Shown: positions 13,814-14,291 of the stretch, piece by piece
How the letters are laid out: each line of letters begins with the position of its first letter
Position numbering within the stretch: position 1 is the stretch's first letter
Assembly (NCBI GenBank): GCA_023386635.1
Contig: JAEWJH010000034.1
Coordinates: 1-14,291, forward strand
Source of the DNA: Pseudomonadota bacterium
Lineage (GTDB): Bacteria > Pseudomonadota > Alphaproteobacteria > Rhizobiales > Xanthobacteraceae
Reading direction: 5' to 3'
DNA: 14,291 nt
Made by a program: the position numbers and the translations under genes
Notes under the pieces: model-generated
Told to the model about the DNA's origin: nothing
Databases searched by the model: none
Seen by the model: only the letters and a program-made list of their open reading frames with translations

Positions 13814-13945
13814 ATGCAGCGGGAAGAGGCAACAAGCGAACCTTCCTTCACGGCGCTAGAGGTCGGTCTCATAGTGATCGGCTTAGCTTTTTTGGTTTTC
13901 GCTCTAAGCTCGTATGTCGGTGCAACTCAGATTCATCTCGTGTAA
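13814..13945 (+). CDS. Putative 43-residue single-helix membrane peptide
   Basis: ATG at 13814 opens a 43-codon frame: an acidic start (MQREEATSEPSFTALE), one clear hydrophobic helix (about residues 16-35, VGLIVIGLAFLVFALSSYVG) and a short tail ATQIHLV. This order of acidic N-terminus, helix and short tail is what a real small membrane protein looks like. The ribosome binding site is weak (GGTGGG about 8 nt upstream). A longer 90-codon frame from 13780 overlaps it in another register, but its protein is not convincing. It lies about 100 nt before the sensor gene in the same direction and could belong to that transcript. No family recognised. Confidence 0.45.
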   Translation: MQREEATSEPSFTALEVGLIVIGLAFLVFALSSYVGATQIHLV

Positions 13946-14048
13946 CAGCAGGCGAGATGCGTGTTGCACCCCCGTCCGTAGCAGATCTGTCGCCAGTCTC
14001 CCTTGAGGCAAGCTTAAAGCGGCGTCCTCATTTATCGTCTTTCCCCAT

Positions 14049-14291
14049 ATGAGGAGTCGCGAAGCCCCCTTTCAACTTCACCTCGCGGTATTAGGTCTCG
14101 CGGTTGCCGCGCCTCTTATTGTAGCTGCCGGCGCAAGTTCCTGGTTATATGTCCGCTCCCAAGCGCAGCTGATAAGTGATCGCACGCAAGTCGGAGCGCG
14201 CGATATTTCCACGTTGATCGACCATGCACTGAACGAGGCGGCGAAAGCGCTTAAGGTATTAGCCCTCTCCGACTCCCTCCAGCAGGACCGA
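14049..14291 (+). CDS. N-terminus of a membrane sensor protein, probably a histidine kinase (3' end outside window)
   Basis: 81 residues are visible. A membrane helix (about 11-35: LHLAVLGLAVAAPLIVAAGA and SSWLYV) is followed by a polar region (RSQAQLISDRTQVGARDISTL, with IDHALNEAAKALKVLALSDS). This is the start of an extracytoplasmic sensor domain as seen in many alphaproteobacterial histidine kinases, often of the HWE/HisKA_2 group, with the pattern helix, Q.....R...VARD.....D. The kinase domains lie beyond the window, so the class is inference. The ATG at 14049 is the only start in this frame after the stop at 14004. It lacks a ribosome binding site, and its ATG overlaps a TGA in another frame (ATGA), so initiation may depend on coupling. 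Confidence 0.65.
   Translation, partial: MRSREAPFQLHLAVLGLAVAAPLIVAAGASSWLYVRSQAQLISDRTQVGARDISTLIDHALNEAAKALKVLALSDSLQQDR

Noticed and set aside
13780..14052. 90-codon plus-strand frame before the sensor gene, as a gene in its own right
   Set aside because: The composition is not convincing, no ribosome binding site precedes it, and the 43-codon membrane frame overlapping it looks more real. Its stop overlap with the sensor gene is kept as a finding.

Overview
The window looks like chromosome of a high-GC alphaproteobacterium of the Bradyrhizobium/Rhodopseudomonas/Afipia kind (Hyphomicrobiales). This rests on the high GC, dense cell-envelope genes, an alphaproteobacterial GGAAC-N17-CGTT general-stress (EcfG-type) promoter, a DUF6481-type protein and small hypothetical families that I recall from Bradyrhizobium and relatives. 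The genus is an inference.

Left part (1-10599, all minus strand, read right to left): an alpha-2-macroglobulin-like protein and PbpC (penicillin-binding protein 1C), joined by a 4-nt ATGA overlap. After a 62-nt gap without a visible terminator come an ArnT-like membrane glycosyltransferase, a PAP2 lipid phosphatase (another ATGA overlap) and a polyprenyl-phosphate sugar synthase-type GT2, cut by the window edge. The first pair is the known periplasmic protease-trap plus peptidoglycan-repair module. The other three read as a lipid-linked sugar route: GT2 loads a sugar on a polyprenyl phosphate, the GT83-type enzyme transfers it in the periplasm (lipid A or another envelope lipid), and PAP2 removes or recycles phosphate. 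Together they may be one five-gene envelope operon.

Middle (10600-11540): about 300 nt without a gene, an intact tRNA-Arg(TCT) with encoded CCA, then on the plus strand a 30-residue membrane peptide ORF with a very strong ribosome binding site. It overlaps a conserved hypothetical gene of 112 residues by ATGA.

Right part (11541-14291): short genes with their own signals. On the minus strand are a coiled-coil DUF6481-type protein, a secreted His/Arg-rich small protein, a 77-residue hypothetical and a secreted PRC-barrel protein. The PRC-barrel gene has a textbook EcfG promoter and the His/Arg-rich gene a near-consensus one, so part of this region is probably under general stress control. After a 395-nt stretch holding palindromes and several GGAAC boxes, a probable 43-residue single-helix membrane peptide precedes the N-terminus of a membrane sensor protein, probably a histidine kinase, that leaves the window on the right.

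I see no insertion sequence, CRISPR array, prophage gene or clear attachment site. Nothing here proves an undescribed system. The best leads are the two small membrane ORFs, the stress-promoter pair and the possible single five-gene envelope operon.
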